DNA of 13,449 bases from Limisphaerales bacterium (GTDB lineage: Bacteria; Verrucomicrobiota; Verrucomicrobiia; Limisphaerales; UBA11358). The notes under the pieces are model-generated. The model was not told where the DNA came from. It made no database searches and saw only the letters and a program-made list of their open reading frames with translations. The DNA is taken from positions 1 through 13,449 of the forward strand of contig DAIDJC010000059.1 of the NCBI GenBank assembly GCA_027451565.1, written 5' to 3'. Below are positions 7,482 through 13,449 of the stretch, in pieces. The translations under genes were made by a program, and so were the position numbers. Numbering within the stretch: position 1 is the first letter of the stretch; each line of letters starts with the position of its first letter.

Positions 7482-8678
7482 CTACTGAACTTTGAGAAGG
7501 TAAAACCGGCTTGGGTCATGAGCCATGAAAGAGTTGCTCAGAGTAAGACTGAAACCTCCGCTTGCTTCCAAAACATTGGTGAATAATGGCACCCACGCGC
7601 TTAAGGGTGTGCTCAAATTGGTGGATGTCAAAACGAAATAAGTGCCCCCGATGAAGCCATTGGTGCCATTCAGTATGACATTGGAACCAGACAATTGTAT
7701 GCCGTCAAGTCCTGGCGGAGGCCGGGTGGATGGACCGGGAAACCAACGCACCTTTTTAGCCGTTGCAGGCAGTCCCGCAGACACGAGCGAGGCGTTTCCA
7801 CCATCCAAAGGAATGCGCCAGATCGCCGGGGCGCCAGGGCCGGCATCCGATAAAAAAATGGAGGCATCGGGAACGTCCAAAGCCAATGCAGTGCAACGTT
7901 GAACGTTGGATGAGGCGGTGAAAAGTGTGACCAGGTTCGTTCCGCTGTAACTGACTCTCTTGACACAGTTTTCGTCCTGCAGGGTTGAGGTGCAACTGAA
8001 ATAAACCCGCTGCTGCACCGGATCCACATCCACGTCACTTGGAAATGAGCTTGGCGTGCTCACGGCCAATTGGGTCAACCCTGTCCCTGCCAGGCTCATG
8101 CTCCAGATTGTTTGCGCGCCGGCATCGGCCAGGAAAATCCTCGATGCGCTTGGATCAACCGCGATGGCTGTGCAGCGGGATGCGCCATTCCCGGAGGGTC
8201 CACCTGCCACGAATATCGTGGAGTCCCCTGTCCCGGCGTAATTCACGCAATGCACGGTGTTATTGTTTTGGATGGTTGAACTGGTGGCATAATAAATTTT
8301 TCTGTTAAGAACATCCAGGGCGATGTCTGTGGGAAACCCTGGCAGCCCCGCTTCAACCTGCGCCAGACCAGTTCCGTCCAAGTTCACGCTCCAGAGCGTG
8401 TTTGCCAGGTCATCCACAAAAAACAGCTTGCCGTTCAAGCCATCCACGGCCATGGCAGTGCAACGACTGACCCCATTGAGAATGGGTCCGCTGGCGCTCA
8501 GGAGAATGGCCTGATTGGCTCCGTTGGTGGCAATGCTATCCAATGTGTTCAAAGCCAGTCCAGCGCTGCTGCAGTTGTAGTAAATGGGTTGCTGAGCAAA
8601 AGTCCAACCGCCGACAAACAGAAAAACCGGGAGGCACAATGCCCATGCCCGCCGTAAAAGCCGGGATTTCAAAGCCAT
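7482..8678 (-). CDS. Secreted YWTD-like six-bladed beta-propeller protein
   Basis: This 398-residue exported protein has a signal peptide (about 1-28, WALCLPVFLFVGGWTFA) and then an alternating two-blade repeat. A-type blades begin RCTA (residues 72, 168, 261) and continue with FFVDDLANTLWSVNLDGTGL or IFLADAGAQTIWSMSLAGTGL. B-type blades carry KIYYATSSTIQNNNTV or RVYFSCTSTLQDENCV. With the N-terminal IYYNCSS strand this gives about six blades, like LDL-receptor class B/YWTD propellers, which usually bind proteins or glycans. Residues about 325-398 (GTYFVLTSTNLSTPLSAWVPLFTN...FYLLKVQ) match a C-terminal domain recurrent in secreted Verrucomicrobiota proteins. The frame is open up to an ATG at 8855, but I start at 8678: the upstream 59 residues do not resemble a signal peptide, and the 8855 ATG sits in a hairpin arm. 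Terminators precede and follow the gene, so it is probably monocistronic. Confidence 0.8.
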   Translation of the reverse strand: MALKSRLLRRAWALCLPVFLFVGGWTFAQQPIYYNCSSAGLALNTLDSIATNGANQAILLSASGPILNGVSRCTAMAVDGLNGKLFFVDDLANTLWSVNLDGTGLAQVEAGLPGFPTDIALDVLNRKIYYATSSTIQNNNTVHCVNYAGTGDSTIFVAGGPSGNGASRCTAIAVDPSASRIFLADAGAQTIWSMSLAGTGLTQLAVSTPSSFPSDVDVDPVQQRVYFSCTSTLQDENCVKRVSYSGTNLVTLFTASSNVQRCTALALDVPDASIFLSDAGPGAPAIWRIPLDGGNASLVSAGLPATAKKVRWFPGPSTRPPPGLDGIQLSGSNVILNGTNGFIGGTYFVLTSTNLSTPLSAWVPLFTNVLEASGGFSLTLSNSFMAHDPSRFYLLKVQ

Positions 8679-8750
8679 GGAGGCTTGTTTCCAAGAACCA
8701 TGTGGTGCCGGTGTAATATTCCCGTTAAAAATCCTGCTCTCCACGGGATT

Positions 8751-8782
8751 AAATAAAAAAGAATGCCGGACTGAATGCCGGC
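8751..8782 (-). terminator. Intrinsic terminator between tail-collagen and propeller genes
   Basis: On the minus strand GCCGG and CCGGC (8782-8778 and 8769-8765 region) pair around an 8-base loop, followed by ATTC and the T-rich run TTTTTTATTT (8760-8751). The stem includes a 9-base direct repeat, CCGGCATTC, present twice. It would end tail-collagen transcription before the propeller gene. Confidence 0.45.
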
Positions 8783-8850
8783 GGGCACTGGCAGATTCCC
8801 ATGTTTTCAAACAGGCTCTGGAGATGAAGTGGCGCATCGAGTTGGGATGG

Positions 8851-8877
8851 TTCATCGGAAGGCTCCTTCCCGATGAA
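8851..8877. repeat. 11-bp inverted repeat downstream of the tail-collagen gene
   Basis: TTCATCGGAAG (8851-8861), loop GCTC and CTTCCCGATGAA (8866-8877) pair over 11 bp with one bulged C. It lies 16 bases past the tail-collagen stop on the minus strand. There is no T-tract on either strand, so it may protect a 3' end or assist the terminator further on, not terminate by itself. Confidence 0.6.
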
Positions 8878-8892
8878 AACGAAAATCCAGAG

Positions 8893-9414
8893 TTAGGCCT
8901 GGCTCGGAAAAATTCCGGTCAAGGCAATGATGAAATTGACACACAAAATAGGTTGAATATTGGAATGCGGCTGGCTCCCCCCGGCAGGGGACAGCATTTG
9001 CGGGTTCATTAAAGCCGAAGGGGACGTGGCATAATTCATGGAAGTTCCCGTTGATTCGATTGCGGGAAAACCATTGATCGGGCTGGCTTGTGTGCCGCCA
9101 CTGCCCAGTGCCGCCACTGAATGCGTGTGCGCAGGCATCTGTAATGAAGTCAGGGCGATGTTTTCATTGCCAGCCTGTTCGCCCAGCAAATAGTTTGACA
9201 GCCCTGGACCCTGGCCTGAACTCAGCGGCACACGGCCCCGGAAATCGGGCAAGGCAAACGTGGTCGTGCCATTTCCACCATAGGTTGTGCCTAGGATGGA
9301 ATATAGTGCTGCGTTGGTTTGAATGGCCATGAATTGGCCCTGACACAAAGCCCAACCAGCAGGGGCAAAATTGCCTGCAAACATTCTGATTTCACCAATG
9401 TAGGGATTAGCCAT
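8893..9414 (-). CDS. Phage-tail-collagen protein, microcystin-dependent-protein type
   Basis: This 173-residue protein belongs to the COG4675/MdpB group of phage tail-collagen proteins. The N-terminal domain (about 5-65) has the hallmark order IGEIRMFAGNFAPAGWALCQGQ, AALYSILGTTYGGNGTTTFALPDFRGRVPL. The middle is Gly/Ser/Thr-rich (AHTHSVAALGSGGTQAS). The end QPHSNIQPILCVNFIIALTGIFPS is also typical of the group. Tail-collagen domains form trimeric fibre parts in phages. Chromosomal copies like this one, named after a Microcystis protein that changes with microcystin, have no settled function. There is no signal peptide. AAAGGA lies six bases before the ATG, a proper Shine-Dalgarno in a window where most genes lack one. 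The gene follows the DUF6916-type gene after 37 bases and is surely cotranscribed with it. No other phage structural genes are present. Confidence 0.92.
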   Translation of the reverse strand: MANPYIGEIRMFAGNFAPAGWALCQGQFMAIQTNAALYSILGTTYGGNGTTTFALPDFRGRVPLSSGQGPGLSNYLLGEQAGNENIALTSLQMPAHTHSVAALGSGGTQASPINGFPAIESTGTSMNYATSPSALMNPQMLSPAGGSQPHSNIQPILCVNFIIALTGIFPSQA

Positions 9415-9451
9415 GCCGTTCCTTTCTATTTTGATTGTTTGTTTGAATCAT

Positions 9452-9922
9452 TCACCCACATTTGCCAACAGGTGGCCGGTTGAAAACGGATTCGTAATGA
9501 ACACTTAAAACTTCCCGTGCTCCAACCTCGCCAATGTACATCTCGAACCTGCCTAATTCAGCGTGCTCAAACTGGTGGATGGCCGATGCCAACACCGACT
9601 CCGGCGGCCCGCTAAAAATGAGGGAGAATTTTTCGTTTTGGGCATCTTCAGGCGGCCTTTGGGCATCCGCCCAGGGAAATGGCCGCGCCAAGGGAGCTTT
9701 TAGCAATTTCAATTTTACCTGCCGCCCCGACCCGGCTTGCACTCGAAATGTGGTTCCAACCTGCGCTGCCAATTCTTTATAACTGATTTCTGACATTGTC
9801 TTGGAACTTTTCCCAGGCCAAGCAAGCCAATCCACAGGGACAACCGCGGCAGAGGCCACAACGGCAACGCAATCAGAAATAAATTTTCGGCGCGATCCCA
9901 TGATGCTGGTTTCTCCCGACAT
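9452..9922 (-). CDS. Tat-signal DUF6916-type protein
   Basis: This is a protein of up to 156 residues. The N-terminus has a twin-arginine signal, SRRKFI, followed by the hydrophobic stretch SDCVAVVASAAVVPV, implying folded export by the Tat system. The C-terminal domain (about 45-150) reads YKELAAQVGTTFRV, KLKLLKA, FSLIFSGPPESVLASAIHQFEHAELGRFEMYIGEVG and HYESVFNRP. This is the strand pattern I associate with DUF6916, small proteins often encoded beside tail-collagen genes. Their molecular function is unknown. Start choice is open: ATG at 9922 has AGGA touching it, which is too close to act, while ATG at 9899-9901 (MGSRRKF, 149 residues) has GGGAG about 11 bases upstream. Both retain the whole Tat motif. 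The neighbouring tail-collagen gene lies 37 bases downstream. Confidence 0.75.
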   Translation of the reverse strand: MSGETSIMGSRRKFISDCVAVVASAAVVPVDWLAWPGKSSKTMSEISYKELAAQVGTTFRVQAGSGRQVKLKLLKAPLARPFPWADAQRPPEDAQNEKFSLIFSGPPESVLASAIHQFEHAELGRFEMYIGEVGAREVLSVHYESVFNRPPVGKCG

Positions 9923-10151
9923 TCCTATTAATTAGGATGGACAAGCTCAAGCATTCATTAGCCAATGTCAATCTGTTATACAACCTTGGTAAGTGGGATG
10001 AGAAGGCCCCATGCAATACTGCTCGGGTCCCTGCCCACTTCGCACTTTTAATGGTCTCCTGAATTTCGCTTGTCAGTTCGCTGCTTTTGACTTAGAAGCT
10101 CATTCAAGCCCGTTCCAGGCAATCATGCCGGATTGAGACAGGCAAATCATT
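9923..10151. promoter_or_regulatory. Divergent intergenic region
   Basis: This 229-base gap separates the minus-strand DUF6916/tail-collagen pair from the plus-strand GNAT gene, so promoters for both directions should lie here. TTGACA occurs on the minus strand (centred near 9967) without a matching -10 box at normal spacing, and a TATACA on the plus strand lacks a good -35. I see no operator palindrome or gene. Confidence 0.3.
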
Positions 10152-10655
10152 TTGAATAAAATCACCAAACGCCCTGAAACGCCGCAGGATGAGGCGTTTC
10201 TATTTGAACTCTATGCCACCACCCGGCAGGAGGAATTGGAAGCGTGGGGCTGGCCCATGGACATGCGAAAGAGCTTTCTTGAAATTCAGTTCCGCGCAAG
10301 CCGGGGTTATGACAGCGCCTTTCCCGGGGCGGATTTTCAAATCATCCTGGTTGATGGCGCCAATGCGGGGAGGATGGTCATTGACCGGACGCAGAAGGAT
10401 TTACTGGTGGTGGATCTCGCCTTACTACCACAATATCGAAACGCTGGGATTGGCACGGCACTGGTGCAGGAAGTTTGCAGCGAGGCCGCCACAATCCAAA
10501 AACCTGTTCGCTTGCAGGTATCCAAGGGCAATCGCGCCCGGAGATGGTATGAACGACTCGGTTTTATCCCCACTTTCGAAACAGAAATCCATGTCCACAT
10601 GGAATGGAGGGCGCCTGTTCCAACCATGCCAATGCCTTCGGGCCGGATTCCATGA
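10152..10655 (+). CDS. GNAT-family N-acetyltransferase
   Basis: This 167-residue cytoplasmic acetyltransferase transfers an acetyl group from acetyl-CoA to an amine. Motif A is clear: VVDLALLPQYRNAGIGTALVQEV, with the pyrophosphate-binding QYRNAGIG at residues 94-101. It is followed by the helix/strand KPVRLQVSKGNRARRWYERLGF, the usual C-terminal Tyr-containing segment. The N-terminal RPETPQDEAFLFELYATTRQEEL and PGADFQIILVDGANAGRM resemble the GNAT subtype I recall beside tail-collagen/Mdp genes. That gives a context link to the divergent pair. The substrate is unknown. The start is TTG at 10152: an in-frame stop lies 18 bases upstream, the domain starts at once after it, and the next Met would cut into the fold. 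AGG in gacaggc gives a weak Shine-Dalgarno. The last ten residues (PTMPMPSGRIP) extend past the domain. Confidence 0.88.
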   Translation: MNKITKRPETPQDEAFLFELYATTRQEELEAWGWPMDMRKSFLEIQFRASRGYDSAFPGADFQIILVDGANAGRMVIDRTQKDLLVVDLALLPQYRNAGIGTALVQEVCSEAATIQKPVRLQVSKGNRARRWYERLGFIPTFETEIHVHMEWRAPVPTMPMPSGRIP

Positions 10656-10814
10656 TGCCGCCTAACAATGAATCTTCTTAAATCCAGGCAATCTACCCAA
10701 CCAAAACGACCCAACAGGCGAGGTTGTCAACACCGACACCGATGACAAGCGCCGCAAAACCACACACACTTTGGGCGCAAATTCTGATTTAAATTGGGCA
10801 AAATCGGCTAAGCC

Positions 10815-10832
10815 AAGGAGGGAGGTGGCATG
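10815..10832 (+). promoter_or_regulatory. Unusually strong ribosome-binding site upstream of pntAA
   Basis: AAGGAGGGAGG at 10815-10825 contains AGGAGG eight bases before an ATG at 10830, an ideal Shine-Dalgarno arrangement. The pntAA start at 10861 lies a further 31 bases away and in another frame. This is the strongest ribosome-binding site in the window, yet it addresses the wrong ATG. Confidence 0.6.
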
Positions 10833-10955
10833 GTAGGATCTGATCAAACCACCACCAGCGATGAAAATTACAGTCACTCGCGAAACCCACCCCGGCGAAA
10901 CCCGCGTGTCGCTCACGCCCGAAGCGGTGGCCCGGTTCGTCAAATTAGGCGCTGA
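10830..10955 (+). CDS. Possible 41-codon leader ORF overlapping pntAA
   Basis: An ATG with an ideal Shine-Dalgarno opens a frame of 41 codons (MVGSDQTTTSDENY...) that ends with TGA at 10953-10955. The last 95 bases overlap pntAA in a different frame. The first half is polar. The overlapped half is Arg/Pro-rich, as expected for an out-of-frame reading of a GC-rich gene, so conservation as a protein is doubtful. It could act as a translated leader that delivers ribosomes to the pntAA start, which has no Shine-Dalgarno of its own. Confidence 0.3.
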   Translation: MVGSDQTTTSDENYSHSRNPPRRNPRVAHARSGGPVRQIRR

Positions 10956-11994
10956 AGTGGAGGTGGAATCCGGCATAGGCATTACAGCAGGATTTCCGGA
11001 GGAGGCCTACGTCAAGGCAGGCGCGATCATTTCATCGGACCGGAATCAATTGCTCAGAACCGGGGACTTGACGCTCGGTTTGCGCAAGCCCACGCCCGGT
11101 GAAATTGACCTGCTCAAGAAGGGATCCGTGCATATCAGCCTGCTGGACCCTTTCAATGAAACGGCTTTGATTCAAAGTTTGGCTGAAAGAGGCGTCAGCG
11201 CGATCAGTCTTGAGCTTATTCCGCGCATCACCCGCGCGCAGAAAATGGATGAACTTTCATCACAAGCCAACCTGGCTGGTTATGAGGCTGTCATTCTTGC
11301 CGCGCGATATTGCAATAAAATCTTTCCCATGATGACCACTGCGGCCGGAACTTTGTTGCCGGCAAAAGTGTTTGTGGTTGGTGTGGGTGTGGCTGGTCTG
11401 CAGGCCATTGCCACGGCCAAACGCCTCGGCGCGCGTGTCACGGCCTATGACATGCGACCCGTGGTGCAGGAACAGGTCAAATCCCTCGGAGCACAATTCC
11501 TTCAGATTCAACTGGGTGAAACCGGCCAGACCAAGGATGGGTACGCCAGGGCCTTGACCGAAGACCAAATCCAAATTCAACGCGAGGCCATGACCAAAAC
11601 GTGCGCGGAATCCGATGTGGTCATTTGCGCGGCCCAGGTATTTGGCCGGAAGGCCCCCATCCTGGTGACCTCACCCATGCTGGACGCCATGAAACCAGGC
11701 AGCGTGGTGGTGGATTTGGCGGTTGAAACAGGTGGAAACGTGGAAGGCGTGGTCTTCAACCAGGTCATCAACAGAAAGGGTGTGACGATCGTGGGCTTGG
11801 AAAACCTGGCTGGACGGGTGCCCGTTCATGCCAGCCAGATGTTCGCCGCCAACCTGGTGGCTCTCATCGAGGAATTCTGGGATAAAAATACCAGGACCTT
11901 TGTGCTCAAGTTGGACGATGAAATCATCAAAGGCTGCCTCGTCACGCATGACGGTAAAATCGTGAACGAGAAACTCAAAGGCCAGTCGGCCTGA
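10861..11994 (+). CDS. pntAA: NAD(P) transhydrogenase subunit alpha part 1 (NAD-binding dI)
   Basis: This 377-residue soluble domain I binds NAD(H) and hands hydride to NADP+ on PntB. The enzyme couples this to proton flow across the inner membrane and so supplies NADPH. The N-terminus MKITVTRETHPGETRVSLTPEAVARFVKLGAEVEVESGIG aligns with known PntA starts, which fixes the ATG at 10861. The Rossmann glycine motif is VVGVGVAGLQAIATAKRLGA (Gly174, 176 and 179), followed by VTAYDMRPVVQEQVKSLGAQF and VVDLAVETGGNVEG. In the three-gene form this chain ends before the membrane helices, which are on PntAB, and the length fits that form. No Shine-Dalgarno lies just before the start; the strong one 31-40 bases upstream belongs to a different ATG. 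PntAB follows after 13 bases. Confidence 0.95.
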   Translation: MKITVTRETHPGETRVSLTPEAVARFVKLGAEVEVESGIGITAGFPEEAYVKAGAIISSDRNQLLRTGDLTLGLRKPTPGEIDLLKKGSVHISLLDPFNETALIQSLAERGVSAISLELIPRITRAQKMDELSSQANLAGYEAVILAARYCNKIFPMMTTAAGTLLPAKVFVVGVGVAGLQAIATAKRLGARVTAYDMRPVVQEQVKSLGAQFLQIQLGETGQTKDGYARALTEDQIQIQREAMTKTCAESDVVICAAQVFGRKAPILVTSPMLDAMKPGSVVVDLAVETGGNVEGVVFNQVINRKGVTIVGLENLAGRVPVHASQMFAANLVALIEEFWDKNTRTFVLKLDDEIIKGCLVTHDGKIVNEKLKGQSA

Positions 11995-12007
11995 ACCCAA
12001 ACCCATC

Positions 12008-12283
12008 ATGGATACCAATATCTTGTTCATTTTCATACTCGCGGTCTTTGTGGGAGTGGAGGTGATTTCCAAGGTCCCCTCCATGCTCCACACGCCGCTT
12101 ATGTCCGGCACAAACGCCATCCATGGAATTATTCTTTTCGGCGGCATTCTGGCTCTGGCAGACGCTTCCACACCGCTGGCTCAGGCGCTTGGGTTCGCGG
12201 CAGTCATCTTTGGATCCGCCAACGTTTTTGGCGGCTTTTTAGTCACCGACCGCATGTTGCAAATGTTCAAGAAAAAGAAATAA
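12008..12283 (+). CDS. pntAB: NAD(P) transhydrogenase subunit alpha part 2 (membrane dII part)
   Basis: This is a 91-residue membrane subunit with about three helices (about 4-20, 37-53, 58-80). It contains SKVPSMLHTPLMSGTNAIHGIILFGG, the conserved block of the alpha-subunit membrane part. With PntB it makes the proton channel. His39 in TNAIHGI is at the position where, as I recall, the Thermus enzyme has its channel histidine and E. coli PntA has Ser. The basic tail FKKKK is expected on the cytoplasmic side. The gene starts 13 bases after pntAA and ends two bases before pntB, so the three genes form one operon. Confidence 0.94.
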   Translation: MDTNILFIFILAVFVGVEVISKVPSMLHTPLMSGTNAIHGIILFGGILALADASTPLAQALGFAAVIFGSANVFGGFLVTDRMLQMFKKKK

Positions 12284-12285
12284 TC

Positions 12286-13449
12286 ATGAACACTGCCAAC
12301 TCCCTCCTGATCATCGGTGCAGCGGTATTGTTTATCTTGGGAATCCGACTGCTCAGTTCGCCCAAAACAGCCCGATACGGCAACTTGGTGGCTGCGGCAG
12401 GGATGTTAGTGGCCTTGGTTTCCCTGCATGGGCCGGATGGCCATTTTATCTGGACCCGGGGTTGGGATTTAAATTATGCCCTGATCATCATCGGCATTCT
12501 TATTGGTTTGGCCGCCGGGGCGGCGGGCGCTTACTCCGTCAAAATGACATCCATGCCTCAGATGGTGGCGCTATTCAATGGATTGGGCGGTGGGGCGGCA
12601 GCGCTCGTTGCTGGCCTCGAGTTTGTCAAAGGACTGCACATGCCATTGGCTCCGCCATGGTTCATTGCCTCCTTCATGTTGTTCGCCACACTTATTGGAT
12701 CCCTCTCATTTTCTGGCAGCATCATCGCCTACCTTAAACTCGAGGGAAAATTGGAAAAACCCCTCACTTTTCCGGGCCAGAACCTGGTCAACAGCCTGAT
12801 CCTGATCCTGGGCTTATGCGGATGGCTGGCCGGGCGGGACACCAGTCAATCTGCTGCTGGTGGGTTTAACCTGATGTTTATTTTGGCCCTCCTGTTTGGT
12901 GTGGCCATGGTCATGCCGATTGGTGGCGCGGATATGCCCGTGGTGATCTCCCTGTTGAATTCCTTCACCGGCCTGGCTGTGGCAGCGGATGGTTTTGCCA
13001 TCCACAATCTGGCCATGGTGGTGGCCGGCACGCTGGTTGGATCCTCCGGCACCCTCCTGACCCTTCTGATGTGCAGGGCCATGAACCGGCCTGTTTCCAA
13101 TGTGCTATTTGGGGCCTTTGGCTCTGGAAATACCGGCACCAGCTCCGGGACGGGAACAGCCCATCAGGCGGTCAAACCCATTCAGGCGGATGAAGCCGCC
13201 GTCCTGCTCAGTTATGCCCGCCAGGTGGTGATTGTTCCCGGTTACGGAATGGCCGTGGCCCAGGCACAACATTCGGTCCGTGAGCTTTCCCAGGAACTCG
13301 CGCAACGTGGAGTGGATGTGCGTTTTGCGATTCACCCGGTGGCCGGGCGCATGCCGGGCCACATGAATGTCCTCCTGGCTGAAGCGGATGTCTCCTACGA
13401 GCTTCTAAGCGAGATGGAAGCAGTGAATCCCGGAATGGAACACGTGGAC
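12286..13449 (+). CDS. pntB: NAD(P) transhydrogenase subunit beta (3' partial)
   Basis: PntB contributes most of the membrane channel and the NADP(H)-binding domain III. The frame opens with ATG two bases after pntAB and runs to the window end, giving 388 codons. A full chain is about 460 residues, so the last 70 or so are missing. About eight or nine hydrophobic helices fill residues 4-270, including MTSMPQMVALFNGLGGGAAALV and GGADMPVVISLLNSFTGLAVAADGF. Domain III then shows VVIVPGYGMAVAQAQ (Gly319-Gln328) and FAIHPVAGRMPGHMNVLLAEA (His350 onward), the NADP fingerprint. Asn98 in ALFNGLGG sits where E. coli PntB has the proton-path His91. No internal stop or frameshift is seen. Confidence 0.95.
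   Translation, partial: MNTANSLLIIGAAVLFILGIRLLSSPKTARYGNLVAAAGMLVALVSLHGPDGHFIWTRGWDLNYALIIIGILIGLAAGAAGAYSVKMTSMPQMVALFNGLGGGAAALVAGLEFVKGLHMPLAPPWFIASFMLFATLIGSLSFSGSIIAYLKLEGKLEKPLTFPGQNLVNSLILILGLCGWLAGRDTSQSAAGGFNLMFILALLFGVAMVMPIGGADMPVVISLLNSFTGLAVAADGFAIHNLAMVVAGTLVGSSGTLLTLLMCRAMNRPVSNVLFGAFGSGNTGTSSGTGTAHQAVKPIQADEAAVLLSYARQVVIVPGYGMAVAQAQHSVRELSQELAQRGVDVRFAIHPVAGRMPGHMNVLLAEADVSYELLSEMEAVNPGMEHVD

Noticed and set aside
8679..8855. 59-residue upstream extension of the propeller protein from ATG 8855
   Set aside because: The extension is not signal-like, it precedes a typical signal peptide, it crosses a terminator, and its ATG is inside a hairpin arm.
8893..9414. Prophage or tailocin remnant
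   Set aside because: Only the tail-collagen protein is phage-like, and it belongs to the chromosomal Mdp-type group. No other structural, lysis or integration gene is present.
10655..10760. GCCTAAC just after the GNAT stop, resembling the start of an integron attC site
   Set aside because: No matching GTTRRRY core lies within 60-140 bases downstream (the only GTT there reads GTTGTCA), and no integrase or further cassette is seen.

Overview
The window looks like a chromosomal segment of a Verrucomicrobiota bacterium, possibly the Pedosphaera/Limisphaera side of the phylum. This rests on protein style, not on a marker gene. The main clues are a secreted propeller protein ending in a 'STNL...W.PL..N...F....FYLL' tail domain that recurs in that phylum, a LolA-like outer-membrane lipoprotein-sorting protein of the type common there, TPR/membrane proteins of matching architecture, and a general lack of Shine-Dalgarno sequences. 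Base composition and codon use look even across the window, so the segment does not look like a foreign island apart from one decayed insertion sequence.

Layout, left to right. (1) 2-2566, plus: the 3' two thirds of an ATP-dependent Lon protease, whose stop codon is immediately followed by the ATG of a secreted LolA-like protein. (2) 2638-3630, plus: a secreted or membrane-anchored coiled-coil/TPR protein, closed by a hairpin terminator. (3) 3691-6312, minus: a small secreted protein of unknown function, possibly transcribed as a leaderless mRNA, and upstream of it a 672-residue polytopic GT-C/TMTC-type membrane protein with a TPR tail. (4) 6313-7380: a structured intergenic stretch, then a decayed IS5-type transposase with an in-frame amber codon and a lost C-terminus. 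(5) 7482-9922, minus: a YWTD-like six-bladed propeller protein, a phage-tail-collagen (microcystin-dependent-protein type) protein, and a Tat-signal DUF6916-type protein. (6) 10152-10655, plus: a GNAT acetyltransferase divergent from the tail-collagen pair. (7) 10861-13449, plus: the proton-translocating NAD(P) transhydrogenase operon in the three-subunit form pntAA-pntAB-pntB, with pntB cut off by the window end.

Three parts work as units. Lon and the LolA-like gene are probably cotranscribed envelope/proteostasis genes. The transhydrogenase genes form a tight operon that couples the proton gradient to NADPH formation. The DUF6916, tail-collagen and GNAT genes form the least understood cluster: phage-tail-like proteins with no phage around them. 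The most testable surprises are a very strong ribosome-binding site and ATG that open a 41-codon frame overlapping the start of pntAA out of frame, C10 and C8 homopolymer tracts inside the LolA-like gene, and a foldable element between the GT-C gene and the insertion-sequence relic. No rRNA, tRNA, CRISPR array, integron attC site or replication origin was recognised.
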